A stretch of DNA of 47,287 bases. Origin: DATKPC01 sp035524275 (GTDB lineage Bacteria > Pseudomonadota > Gammaproteobacteria > Burkholderiales > Burkholderiaceae_F). A program made the translations under genes and the position numbers. Within the stretch, counting starts at the first letter, position 1, and every line of letters begins with the position of its first letter. Where the stretch lies: positions 1-47,287 of the forward strand of contig DATKPC010000028.1 of assembly GCA_035524275.1 (NCBI GenBank). Direction: 5' to 3'. Below the pieces are notes generated by a model. The model searched no databases, had not been told where the DNA came from, and worked only from the letters and a program-made list of their open reading frames with translations. Of the stretch, positions 8,598 to 15,987 are shown in pieces.

Positions 8598-8647
8598 ATC
8601 GCCCCTCGCCCGCGCGAGCGGGAGAGGGGTGGGGGAGAGGGCCGTCG
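8598..8647 (+). repeat. REP-like element, copy 3 (right arm of inverted pair)
   Basis: The 50-base partner of 8505-8554, separated from it by 43 bases, in the same orientation as copy 1 at 41-83. It ends 10 bases before the stop of the convergent BPSS1780-type gene. Together the two arms could form a very large hairpin or cruciform between convergent genes, as paired REP units do, and probably act as a two-way transcription barrier or mRNA 3' stabiliser. The function is inferred. Confidence 0.85.
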
Positions 8648-8657
8648 CCGTGGGCCG

Positions 8658-9488
8658 TCAGGCCGTCTCCCCCGGCCCGACGACGATCGACCGGTAGATC
8701 GGATAAAGCGTCGTCAGGACGAAGCCGGATCCGACGAGGACCAGCGGCGCGCTGAGCAGCGACAGCAGTTCCTGCGACGTCACCAGCGCCGCGAGGAGGG
8801 ACAGCACCAGGCTGCCGGTGCCGGCGCACGCCAGCACGGTGGCGCCCGCATAGAGCAGCAGCGGCCAGCGGTTGCTCCAGCAGGCGAAGAAGCTGAAGAA
8901 CATCGCCTTCGGCGCCGGCATGCGGTGCCAGCCGACGAAGACGGGCGCGAACCACATGGCCATCTCCAGCGGCAGGAAGACCAGGAACTGCAGCAGCAGC
9001 AGCGGGACGTCGACCTGCACCGAGGGCACGTCGCTGCCTTCGGCCGGCGGAAGGATCTGCATCGTGGCGTCGAGCCCGGCGACCGCGAGCGCGAGTCCGA
9101 CGACGACCAGGATCGCCGCGTGGATGAAGCCGAGGCGGATCATCTCGCCGCGCGGCGGGTCGGCGCGCAGGGCGACGCCGAAGGCGAGCGGCGTCGGCGT
9201 CTGCCCGCGGTCGGCATCGCGGCAGGCTTCCATCATCCCGAACGACGCGAACGGCGCAATGATTCCCGCCAGCGCGGGGCCGAGCAGCGGAACCGTCGCC
9301 GGAAACAGCACCAGGAGCATGTAGATCGCGGACAATGCCGCCAGGGCGAACGGCTGGCGACGGAACAGGCGCCAGCCGTCGCGGATCCAGCGCAAGCCCT
9401 GGGCGGCCGGAAGCTCGCGGATCTGCACTTTGTGGGGGGCGTTTTCCGTGTTCGGGTGTCGCGGCCGCGACGGCGTCGACCCGTTCAA
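8658..9488 (-). CDS. BPSS1780-type conserved membrane protein
   Basis: A 276-residue protein with about six hydrophobic segments. The start of the conserved part, AAQGLRWIRDGWRLFRRQPFA (residues about 28-48), resembles the betaproteobacterial family named after BPSS1780, whose function is not known. Typical features are an amphipathic N-terminal stretch followed by repeated hydrophobic hairpins and a final IYRSIVVG near the C-terminus. The start is TTG (9486-9488), which overlaps the thrB TGA stop in a TTGA arrangement, suggesting coupled translation with thrB. A GTG at 9428 is a less likely alternative without a ribosome binding site. It ends the minus-strand unit that begins with the DUF2782-like gene and faces uvrD. 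Confidence 0.82.
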   Translation of the reverse strand: MNGSTPSRPRHPNTENAPHKVQIRELPAAQGLRWIRDGWRLFRRQPFALAALSAIYMLLVLFPATVPLLGPALAGIIAPFASFGMMEACRDADRGQTPTPLAFGVALRADPPRGEMIRLGFIHAAILVVVGLALAVAGLDATMQILPPAEGSDVPSVQVDVPLLLLQFLVFLPLEMAMWFAPVFVGWHRMPAPKAMFFSFFACWSNRWPLLLYAGATVLACAGTGSLVLSLLAALVTSQELLSLLSAPLVLVGSGFVLTTLYPIYRSIVVGPGETA

Positions 9489-10444
9489 CTTGTCCAGGGG
9501 ATTTCCGGCGCATGCGCGCGGTCGTGGACCATGCGCTCGAAGCGTCCGGGGTCGTGCGGCTGCAGCAGGTGGGCGGCACGCGGCAGGTGCCGGTCATGCA
9601 GCCGGGATATCCAGAATCGCAGCGCCGCGGCCCGCAGCACGCTGCGCCACAGGCGGCGCTCGGCTTCCTCGAACGGGCGAAGCGCGTCGTAGGCCCTCAG
9701 CAGCGCGCCCGTGCGCGCCGGCTCGAGCGTGACGCCGTCGTCGAGCACGCACCAGTCGTTGACCGCCACGGCAACGTCGAACAGCCAGATCGTGCACCCG
9801 GCAAAGTAGAAGTCGAGCACGCCGCCGATCCGCCCGTCGTCGAACAGCACGTTGTCGCGGAAAAGGTCCGCATGGCACGGTCCGGATGGCAGCCGCTCGT
9901 AGGCTTCCGAGCGGTGGAAGCTGTCCTGGAAGACGACTTCCTCCGCGAGGGAGGCGAAGACGCCGTCGGAAACGTGCCGCTCGAGGCGCGGGACGATCGC
10001 CTTCCACCAGCCGACGCCCAGCGGTACCGGCTGGAACGTCGGAAAGTCGGCGGCCGCGAGGTGCATCCGCGCGAGGAACTGCCCCACCTGCACGCAGTGC
10101 GCCTCGGTCGGCGCCGTCTCGGCGCGCCCCGGCAGGCGCGTGACGATCGTCGCCGGCTTTGCCTTGACCTGGACCTGCATCCGGCCGTCGAGCGCATCGA
10201 TCGGATCGGGCACCGGCAACCCGCGTCGCGCCAGGTGGCGCATCAGGTCCAGGTGGAACGGCAGGTCGCGTGCCGAAAGCCTCTCGAACAGCGTGAGGAC
10301 GTAGGCGCCGCTGGACGTGGTCAGGAAATAGTTGGTGTTCTCGATCCCGGTCGTGATGCCCTGAAGGTCGACCAGCGTACCGAGCGCATAGCGCCCGAGA
10401 AGAACAGCGGCATCGTCGCGCGTCAGCGCCGTGAAGACGGCCAC
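9485..10444 (-). CDS. thrB: Homoserine kinase (APH-fold type)
   Basis: ThrB phosphorylates homoserine in threonine synthesis. This is the aminoglycoside-phosphotransferase-like form found in beta- and gammaproteobacteria, not the GHMP form of E. coli. The 319-residue protein opens AVFTALTRDDAAVLLGRYALG, close to family starts, then has GIENTNYFLTTSSGAYVLTLFE (nucleotide-binding region), the catalytic loop HADLFRDNVLFDD and the metal-binding GVLDFYFAG. The start is GTG at 10442-10444; this trims a longer open frame to the family length of about 316. It lies 17 bases after the stop of the upstream small gene. No clear Shine-Dalgarno sequence is seen. The gene is co-directional with its neighbours and probably in one unit with them. 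Confidence 0.94.
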   Translation of the reverse strand: MAVFTALTRDDAAVLLGRYALGTLVDLQGITTGIENTNYFLTTSSGAYVLTLFERLSARDLPFHLDLMRHLARRGLPVPDPIDALDGRMQVQVKAKPATIVTRLPGRAETAPTEAHCVQVGQFLARMHLAAADFPTFQPVPLGVGWWKAIVPRLERHVSDGVFASLAEEVVFQDSFHRSEAYERLPSGPCHADLFRDNVLFDDGRIGGVLDFYFAGCTIWLFDVAVAVNDWCVLDDGVTLEPARTGALLRAYDALRPFEEAERRLWRSVLRAAALRFWISRLHDRHLPRAAHLLQPHDPGRFERMVHDRAHAPEIPWTS

Positions 10445-10461
10445 GATAGCTGGAACAGGCC

Positions 10462-10950
10462 CTAGAAATCGACGCGGAAGAAGCGTTGCGTCGAGAGCCC
10501 GGGCGCGGTCGACAGCGGGCTGAGCGGTCGCTGCCCTTCGCGGTTCTGGAGCGTGTAGTGGATCGTCGAGCCGGCCGGCACGACGTCGACCGCCGAGACG
10601 TGGCGGTTGACGTCGCGGAGCTGTTCGACCTTGGGTTCGGGGCTGGTCCGGCGCGCAGGCGCCATCGGCTCGGTCGTCGGCACGTCGTCGATCGGTGATC
10701 CGGCGGCGGCGCGCGGCGACGGCACGGAGGGCGCCGGCGGGACTGCGGCGGCATCGGGTGCCGGCGTCGTTTGCGCGGCCGCCGGTTGTCCGAGCAGCGC
10801 CGCCGCCGCGGCGACCGACAGGATCCCGACCAGCCGCGCGCGCCACGCGGGCGGCGCCAGCAATGCACCGACTTGGTGCGCGCGCCGACCGGCGGCTGCG
10901 CGACCGGAGCCGGGTCGGAGAACGGTCGTCGGAATGTCCAGAGCCTTCAT
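10462..10950 (-). CDS. Small secreted protein, tentatively DUF2782-like
   Basis: A 162-residue protein of unknown function. Residues about 38-60 (ARLVGILSVAAAAALLGQ followed by PAAAQ) look like a signal peptide h-region with an AAA-Q cleavage site. After a Pro/Ala-rich linker the C-terminal 55 residues form a compact domain: EPKVEQLRDVN, then HYTLQNREGQ, ending QRFFRVDF. Position next to thrB and polA and the acidic-basic strand pattern resemble the DUF2782 family found beside thrB/polA in Pseudomonas; this is a tentative match. ATG at 10948-10950 places an unusually long N-region before the h-region and sits where a transcript from the promoter 10957-10984 would begin. The real start may therefore be further in, or the message may be leaderless. 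Confidence 0.72.
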   Translation of the reverse strand: MKALDIPTTVLRPGSGRAAAGRRAHQVGALLAPPAWRARLVGILSVAAAAALLGQPAAAQTTPAPDAAAVPPAPSVPSPRAAAGSPIDDVPTTEPMAPARRTSPEPKVEQLRDVNRHVSAVDVVPAGSTIHYTLQNREGQRPLSPLSTAPGLSTQRFFRVDF

Positions 10951-10956
10951 GTCGCT

Positions 10957-10984
10957 ATTTTATCGCTCCCGGAACCTGCGGCAA
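10957..10984 (-). promoter_or_regulatory. Candidate sigma-70 promoter for the DUF2782-like/thrB unit
   Basis: Minus strand TTGCCG (10984-10979), 16-base spacer, TAAAAT (10962-10957). The -35 matches four of six and the -10 five of six consensus bases. The -10 ends 6 bases before the annotated ATG, so the expected transcript start falls at about the start codon. Confidence 0.5.
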
Positions 10985-11031
10985 TTGCGTCGCGCGAAAT
11001 CCGCTCCGGCTCCTCCGCGGCCGTGCCACGG

Positions 11032-11769
11032 CTACAGGTAAAGCAGCTTTTCCCGCTCCGCGGCGCTCTGCGCGAAGCCACGCTTGTCGTAGAAGTCGAA
11101 GATCGCCTCGACGACGGCGTCCGACGCATCGACGAGCGTCATCAGCTCGAGGTCCTTTTCGGAGATCATTCCGTCGCCGGCGAGGCGATCGCGCATCCAC
11201 GCCAGGAGTCCGCCCCAGAACGCGGTGCCGACGAGCACGATCGGGATCTTGCGTCCCTTGCCCGTCTGGATCAGCGTCAGGGCCTCGGTCAGTTCGTCGA
11301 GCGTCCCGAATCCGCCCGGCATGACGACATACGCGGCGGCGTACTTGACGAACGCGACCTTGCGCGCGAAGAAATGCCGGAAGCGCAGCGAGATGTCCTG
11401 GAACGGATTGCCGTGCTGCTCGAACGGCAGCTCGATGTTCAATCCGACGCTCGGGCTGCGGCCCTCGAAGGCGCCGCGGTTGGCGGCTTCCATGACGCCG
11501 GGTCCGCCCCCGCTGATGACGGCGAAGCCCGCATCGGACAGCTTGCGCGCGATCTCGACCGTCTGCCGGTAGACGGCGGCGTCCTCCTTCGTCCGCGCGC
11601 TGCCGAAGATCGAGACCGCCGGGCGGATCTCCGAGAGCCTTTCGGAGGCCTCGACGAACTCCGAGATAATCCCCCACAGGTGCCAGGACTCGCGCGCCTT
11701 GACGCTCGTGGCGCGCTCCGGCGTCGCGACGGCGCGCAGGCTGGGAATATTCTTCTGCCGGTCGAGCAT
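11032..11769 (-). CDS. LOG-family nucleoside monophosphate phosphoribohydrolase (TIGR00730 type)
   Basis: A 245-residue Rossmann-fold protein of the Lonely-guy/YgdH group, which cleaves nucleoside 5'-monophosphates (cytokinin precursors or purine nucleotides) to base and ribose phosphate. Motifs: SIFGSART (53-60), ISGGGPGVMEAANRGAFEG (85-103), and the catalytic PGGFGTLDE (151-159) preceded by a conserved RKVAFVKYA. The older label lysine decarboxylase for this family is wrong. ATG at 11767-11769 is used; a TTG two codons upstream is also possible. A GGGGG run lies about 9 bases upstream. Start codons of this gene and divergent polA are only 13 bases apart, so its promoter must lie inside polA. 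It ends 81 bases before the DUF2782-like gene. Confidence 0.93.
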   Translation of the reverse strand: MLDRQKNIPSLRAVATPERATSVKARESWHLWGIISEFVEASERLSEIRPAVSIFGSARTKEDAAVYRQTVEIARKLSDAGFAVISGGGPGVMEAANRGAFEGRSPSVGLNIELPFEQHGNPFQDISLRFRHFFARKVAFVKYAAAYVVMPGGFGTLDELTEALTLIQTGKGRKIPIVLVGTAFWGGLLAWMRDRLAGDGMISEKDLELMTLVDASDAVVEAIFDFYDKRGFAQSAAEREKLLYL

Positions 11770-11782
11770 GGGCAAACCCCCG

Positions 11783-14545
11783 ATGAAGACATTGCTGCTT
11801 GTGGACGGTACCGGGTACTTATACCGCGCTTTTCATGCGCTGCCCGACCTTCGAACCGCCTCCGGCGCGCCGACCGGCGCGATCCGCGGGTTCATATCGA
11901 TGCTTCGGACGCTGGAGGCCGCGGTCCCGTCCGACTACCGCGCCTGCATCTTCGATGCGCCGGGGCCGACGTTCCGCGACGAGCTCTTCCCCGACTACAA
12001 GGGGCATCGCCCGCCGATGCCCGCGGACCTCGCGGCGCAGGTCGAGCCCGTCCGTGACGCCGCGTCCGCGCTCGGCTGGCACGTGCTCGTCGTGCCGGGC
12101 ATCGAGGCCGACGACGTCATCGGCACGCTCGTCCACCAGGCTCGCGGGCGCGGCGTCGCCAGCGTCGTGGCCACCGGCGACAAGGACCTGGCGCAGCTCG
12201 TGGCCGACAACGTCACGCTGATCGATACGATGAGCCGCGACGGCGGGCCGCCGCGCCGCCTCGACCGCGCCGGTGTCGAGGCCCGCTTCGGCGTGCCTCC
12301 GGAGCGGATCATCGACTACCTCGCGCTGGTCGGCGACAGCGTCGACAATGTTCCGGGCGTCGACAAGGTCGGCCCGAAGACCGCCGCCAAATGGATCGCG
12401 CAGTACGGGTCTCTCGACGGCGTGATCGCGCATGCCGCCGCGATTCCCGGCGCCGTCGGCGAGAACCTCCGGCGCAGCCTCGACTGGCTCGCGACGGCGC
12501 GCCAGCTCGTCACCGTGCGTACCGACGGCGACATTGCGCCGCACCTGCCTTCGTTCGAGGCGCTCGCGGTCCGCGGGGCCGAGGGCGCGCGCCTGCGCGC
12601 GCTGTACGAGCAATGGGAATTCCGCAGCTGGCTGCGCGAGCTGGGCGAACCGGGTGGGGCCGCGCCGGTACCCGCCGACGCCACCGCGGCAGTCGGGTCC
12701 GCGACGGCGCCAGCCGCCACGCCAGCCGCCGCGCGGCCCGACGTCAACTACGAGACGGTGGTTACGCCGGAGCAGCTGTCGCGATGGGTGGCCCTGATCG
12801 AGGGCGCGGAACTCACCTGCATCGACACCGAGACGACGTCGCTCGATCCGATGGCCGCCCGGCTCGTCGGAATTTCGCTGTCGGTCGAGGCGCTGGCTGC
12901 CTGCTACATCCCGCTCGCGCATCGCGGGCCCGACGTGCCCCGCCAGTTGCCGTTCGACGAGGTCCTCGAGCGATTGCGCCCGTGGCTCGAATCGGCCCGC
13001 CACGCGAAAGTCGGGCAGCACCTGAAATACGACGCGCACGTCTTCGCCAACCACGGCGTGCACCTGTCGGGAATCGCGCACGACACGCTGCTCCAGAGCT
13101 ACGTGCTGGAGGCGCACCGTCCGCATGACATGGATTCGCTCGCGCTTCGCCACCTCGGCCGCCGCACGATCACCTACGAGGAGGTGTGCGGCAAGGGCGC
13201 CGGCCAGATCGGGTTCGACGAGGTCGCGCTCGACCGCGCGACCGAGTACGCCGCGGAGGACGCCGAGGTCACGCTGGCGCTGCATCGGGCGCTGTGGCCG
13301 CGGCTGCAGGAGGTGCCGGCGCTGCGCGACGTCTATCGCGACATCGAGATGCCGGCCGCCGAAGTCCTGTTCCGGATGGAGCGCAACGGCGTGCTCGTCG
13401 ACCGCGAGCGTCTCGCGGCGCAGAGCGCGGAACTGAGCGCCGCGCTCGTCCGGCTGGAGGCCGAGGCGCATCGCCTGGCCGGGCAGCCGTTCAATCTCGG
13501 CTCGCCGAAGCAGATCGGCGAGATCCTTTTCGGCAAGCTCGGCCTTCCGGTCGTCAAGAAGACCGCGAGCGGCGCGCACTCGACCGACGAGGAGGTCCTG
13601 GAGAAGCTGGCGCGCGACTACCCGCTGCCGCGCGTCCTGCTCGACTACCGCACGGCCTCGAAGTTGAAGTCGACCTACTGCGACAAGCTGCCGGCGATGA
13701 TCAATCCGGCGACGGGTCGCGTCCACACGCATTACGGGCAGGCGGTCGCGGTGACCGGCCGGCTGTCGTCGTCCGACCCGAACCTGCAGAACATCCCGAT
13801 CCGCACGCCCGAAGGCCGCCGCATCCGCGAGGCGTTCGTCGCGCCGCCCGGATGCCGGATCGTGTCGGCCGACTACTCGCAGATCGAGTTGCGCATCATG
13901 GCGCACCTGTCGGACGACGCCGGCCTGCTGGCGGCCTTTGCCGCCGGCGCCGACGTCCACCGCGCGACGGCATCGGAGGTCTTCGGCGTTCCCGTCGACG
14001 AGGTCGCGGCCGACCAGCGACGCACCGCGAAAGTGATCAACTTCGGCCTCATCTACGGGATGAGCGCGTTCGGCCTGGCTTCGAACCTCGGCATCGAGCG
14101 GGATGCCGCGAAGCTCTACATCGACCGCTATTTCGCACGCTACCCGGGCGTGGCGAACTACATGGACCGGACGCGCGCCGCGGCGCATCGCGACGGCTAT
14201 GTCGAGACCGTCTTCGGCCGCCGGCTGTGGCTGCCGGAAATCAACGCCGCCAACGGCCCCCGGCGCCAGGCTGCCGAGCGGGCGGCGATCAATGCGCCGA
14301 TGCAGGGCACCGCCGCCGACCTGATCAAGAAGGCGATGATCGCCGTGCAGCGCTGGCTCGACGAGTCACGGATGGCCACGCGCCTCGTCCTGCAGGTCCA
14401 CGACGAGCTCGTCCTCGAGGTGCCGGAGCGCGAACTGCAGGAGGTCAAGGCGCGCGTGCCGGAACTGATGCGCACCGTGGCGGAGCTGAAGGTGCCGTTG
14501 CTGGCCGAAGTCGGCGTCGGCGACAACTGGGACCAGGCGCACTGA
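11783..14545 (+). CDS. polA: DNA polymerase I
   Basis: A full-length 920-residue PolA with all three activities: 5'-3' exonuclease (1 to about 290; DGTGYLYRAFHAL, GDKDLAQLV, LVGDSVDNVPGVDKVGPKTA), 3'-5' proofreading exonuclease (about 325-515; catalytic Asp348 and Glu350 in CIDTETTSLD are present) and polymerase (about 550-920). Polymerase motifs are intact: A with Asp697 (SADYSQIELRIMAHL), B (RRTAKVINFGLIYGMS) and C with Asp874 (QVHDELVLEVPE). It acts in Okazaki-fragment processing and repair synthesis. ATG 11783 gives MKTLLLVDG, the usual start; ATG at 11768 in frame would overlap the divergent LOG start. A linker rich in Ala, Pro and Thr separates the first two domains. Codon 13 is TTA, rare here. 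Confidence 0.98.
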   Translation: MKTLLLVDGTGYLYRAFHALPDLRTASGAPTGAIRGFISMLRTLEAAVPSDYRACIFDAPGPTFRDELFPDYKGHRPPMPADLAAQVEPVRDAASALGWHVLVVPGIEADDVIGTLVHQARGRGVASVVATGDKDLAQLVADNVTLIDTMSRDGGPPRRLDRAGVEARFGVPPERIIDYLALVGDSVDNVPGVDKVGPKTAAKWIAQYGSLDGVIAHAAAIPGAVGENLRRSLDWLATARQLVTVRTDGDIAPHLPSFEALAVRGAEGARLRALYEQWEFRSWLRELGEPGGAAPVPADATAAVGSATAPAATPAAARPDVNYETVVTPEQLSRWVALIEGAELTCIDTETTSLDPMAARLVGISLSVEALAACYIPLAHRGPDVPRQLPFDEVLERLRPWLESARHAKVGQHLKYDAHVFANHGVHLSGIAHDTLLQSYVLEAHRPHDMDSLALRHLGRRTITYEEVCGKGAGQIGFDEVALDRATEYAAEDAEVTLALHRALWPRLQEVPALRDVYRDIEMPAAEVLFRMERNGVLVDRERLAAQSAELSAALVRLEAEAHRLAGQPFNLGSPKQIGEILFGKLGLPVVKKTASGAHSTDEEVLEKLARDYPLPRVLLDYRTASKLKSTYCDKLPAMINPATGRVHTHYGQAVAVTGRLSSSDPNLQNIPIRTPEGRRIREAFVAPPGCRIVSADYSQIELRIMAHLSDDAGLLAAFAAGADVHRATASEVFGVPVDEVAADQRRTAKVINFGLIYGMSAFGLASNLGIERDAAKLYIDRYFARYPGVANYMDRTRAAAHRDGYVETVFGRRLWLPEINAANGPRRQAAERAAINAPMQGTAADLIKKAMIAVQRWLDESRMATRLVLQVHDELVLEVPERELQEVKARVPELMRTVAELKVPLLAEVGVGDNWDQAH
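11818..11823 (-). promoter_or_regulatory. -10-like hexamer TATAAG for the LOG gene, inside polA
   Basis: Minus strand TATAAG (five of six to TATAAT), preceded by GG. It lies within codons 13-14 of polA and would give a leader of about 45 bases for the LOG-family gene. It uses the TTA codon of polA. No good -35 is visible. Confidence 0.35.
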
Positions 14546-14554
14546 GCGGCGCGC

Positions 14555-14579
14555 GCGTCGGGCCGGCAGCGCCCGACGC
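14555..14579. terminator. Hairpin between convergent polA and TldE-like gene
   Basis: GCGTCGGGC pairs perfectly with GCCCGACGC across a 7-base loop, 9 bases after the polA stop. No T-run follows on either strand, so it is only a probable transcription or decay barrier. Confidence 0.45.
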
Positions 14580-14588
14580 CACCTGAAG

Positions 14589-14627
14589 CGCCGGCCTGCG
14601 GCACCGGCTTGCAGCGCCGGTCTACAG
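14589..14627. repeat. Degenerate 13-bp tandem repeat, three units
   Basis: CGCCGGCCTGCGG, CACCGGCTTGCAG and CGCCGGTCTACAG follow one another. The last unit overlaps the stop codon of the TldE-like gene (14622-14624). Probably slippage-derived; no function seen. Confidence 0.5.
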
Positions 14628-15944
14628 CGTCAGGGTCAGCCCCGCCACGAGCGCCCCCGGCACGCGGCTCGTCTGCACCGATCGCTGCTGGTACGTGTCG
14701 CCGCTCAGGATCCATTCGCTGTCGCGCGTCAGGTGTTCCAGCCGCGTGCCGAGAACGCGGTACAGGCTGTCGTCGAAACGCATGACGTTGAGCGGCGCGA
14801 CGATGTGGCCGTTCTCGACCCAGAACGTCGCGAAGCGCGTCATGCCGGTGATGCGGCACGAGCTGCGATCGGACCAGTTGAGGTACCACAGGTTGCCGAC
14901 GTAGATGCCGGTATCCAGCGCCGCCAGGACGTCGCTCGCCGCGAGTTCGCCTGCGGCGAGATGCAGCGAGGTCATCGCCTCCTCGTCGTTGGCGCCGTTG
15001 GGAGCGATGTCGTACTCGCGCGCCGTCCGCGCGCTGGTGAGCGCGCCGGAGTGGCGGCCGTCGCGGATCAGGTCGACCGCCGGCGGTCGCGGAAACCCGG
15101 CGGCGTCGAATGCCGGGGCCAGTCCGCCGGCGATGTCCTCGCGCAGCTGGATCCGTGGCGACAACGCGACGTCGCCGTGGACGAGCTGCTGGATCGCGCT
15201 TTGCTGCGTCCGCTGCGCCTTGGCCGACACGCCGCCCCAGCCGAGCATCGACAGCAGCTCGTCGAGGGCGGCCGGGGCCAGGTAGGCGCGGTACTCGCCC
15301 GGTTCGATCGTCCGTGGCGGACGCGCGATGAGCGGGACCTTCTCGCGCACCGATGCCATGCGCCGCAGCAGTTCGGCGCGCTCCCACGTCGAACCGCCCC
15401 AGCTTCCCTTTACCGCCTTGTCGCCGGCATGGTAGATCGACCAGTCGAGAAGGAAGCTGTCGACCGCATGCCATTGGCGCGATCCGAGCGAGCTGGCGAA
15501 GCCGCGATGGATCGGGCCGCTCGCGAGGATGCCCACGAGGTCGACGTCCCCGGCGGCCGCCAGCACGTCGTCGATCGCCTCGGCCGCTTGCGGCAGCCGC
15601 CCGCGCCGCTCGGTGTCGGCGACGATCGCCTCGGTGGAATACAGAAGATAGGGGTCGACCGGCAGCGCATCGATGTCGCGCCGCATCGCATCGATGGCCG
15701 CGCCGAGCGCACCGCGATCCGCCTCGATGGCCCCCGACAGCGTGAGCCGCGTCGAATCGCGCCTGCCGCCGTGGATCAGCGTGACGTCGAGGAACGCCTG
15801 CGAAACGGCGATCGGCTGTCGCACCCGCGCGCGGTTGAATCGGATGAAGGTCGAATCCTCGGCGCTGAAGTTGAGGAGAACGACCTCGGACCCGCGCGCC
15901 AGCGCGGTCGCGTGCGAGGCAAGCTCGAGAAAGAGGTTCTTCAT
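14622..15944 (-). CDS. TldE/PmbA-like metallopeptidase-partner protein
   Basis: A 440-residue member of the TldD/PmbA family. It is the non-catalytic partner type: no HExxxH is present. Family features are the N-terminal strand-helix region with EDSTFIRFNRARVRQP, a central GPIHRGFASSLGSRQWHAV, and the C-terminal GIYVGNLWYLNWSDRSSCRITGMTRFATFWVENG, which matches the barrel segment of TldE where the pair forms a closed chamber. TldD/TldE heterodimers degrade unfolded or modified peptides, for example in processing of peptide antibiotics. It follows the tldD-like gene by 43 bases, so both are one operon. ATG at 15942-15944 gives MKNLFLELASH. The sequence departs from canonical E. coli PmbA, so the exact subfamily is uncertain. 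Confidence 0.88.
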   Translation of the reverse strand: MKNLFLELASHATALARGSEVVLLNFSAEDSTFIRFNRARVRQPIAVSQAFLDVTLIHGGRRDSTRLTLSGAIEADRGALGAAIDAMRRDIDALPVDPYLLYSTEAIVADTERRGRLPQAAEAIDDVLAAAGDVDLVGILASGPIHRGFASSLGSRQWHAVDSFLLDWSIYHAGDKAVKGSWGGSTWERAELLRRMASVREKVPLIARPPRTIEPGEYRAYLAPAALDELLSMLGWGGVSAKAQRTQQSAIQQLVHGDVALSPRIQLREDIAGGLAPAFDAAGFPRPPAVDLIRDGRHSGALTSARTAREYDIAPNGANDEEAMTSLHLAAGELAASDVLAALDTGIYVGNLWYLNWSDRSSCRITGMTRFATFWVENGHIVAPLNVMRFDDSLYRVLGTRLEHLTRDSEWILSGDTYQQRSVQTSRVPGALVAGLTLTL

Positions 15945-15987
15945 CGGATCGGCATGGGGTACGGTGGGCGCGCGTCGCGGCGCGCGG

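Noticed and set aside
11032..11769. Annotation of the LOG-family gene as lysine decarboxylase
   Set aside because: The PGGFGTLDE motif defines a nucleotide phosphoribohydrolase family; it lacks a PLP fold.
11819..14188. A 789-codon minus-strand open frame within polA
   Set aside because: Antisense shadow of polA with no domain similarity.
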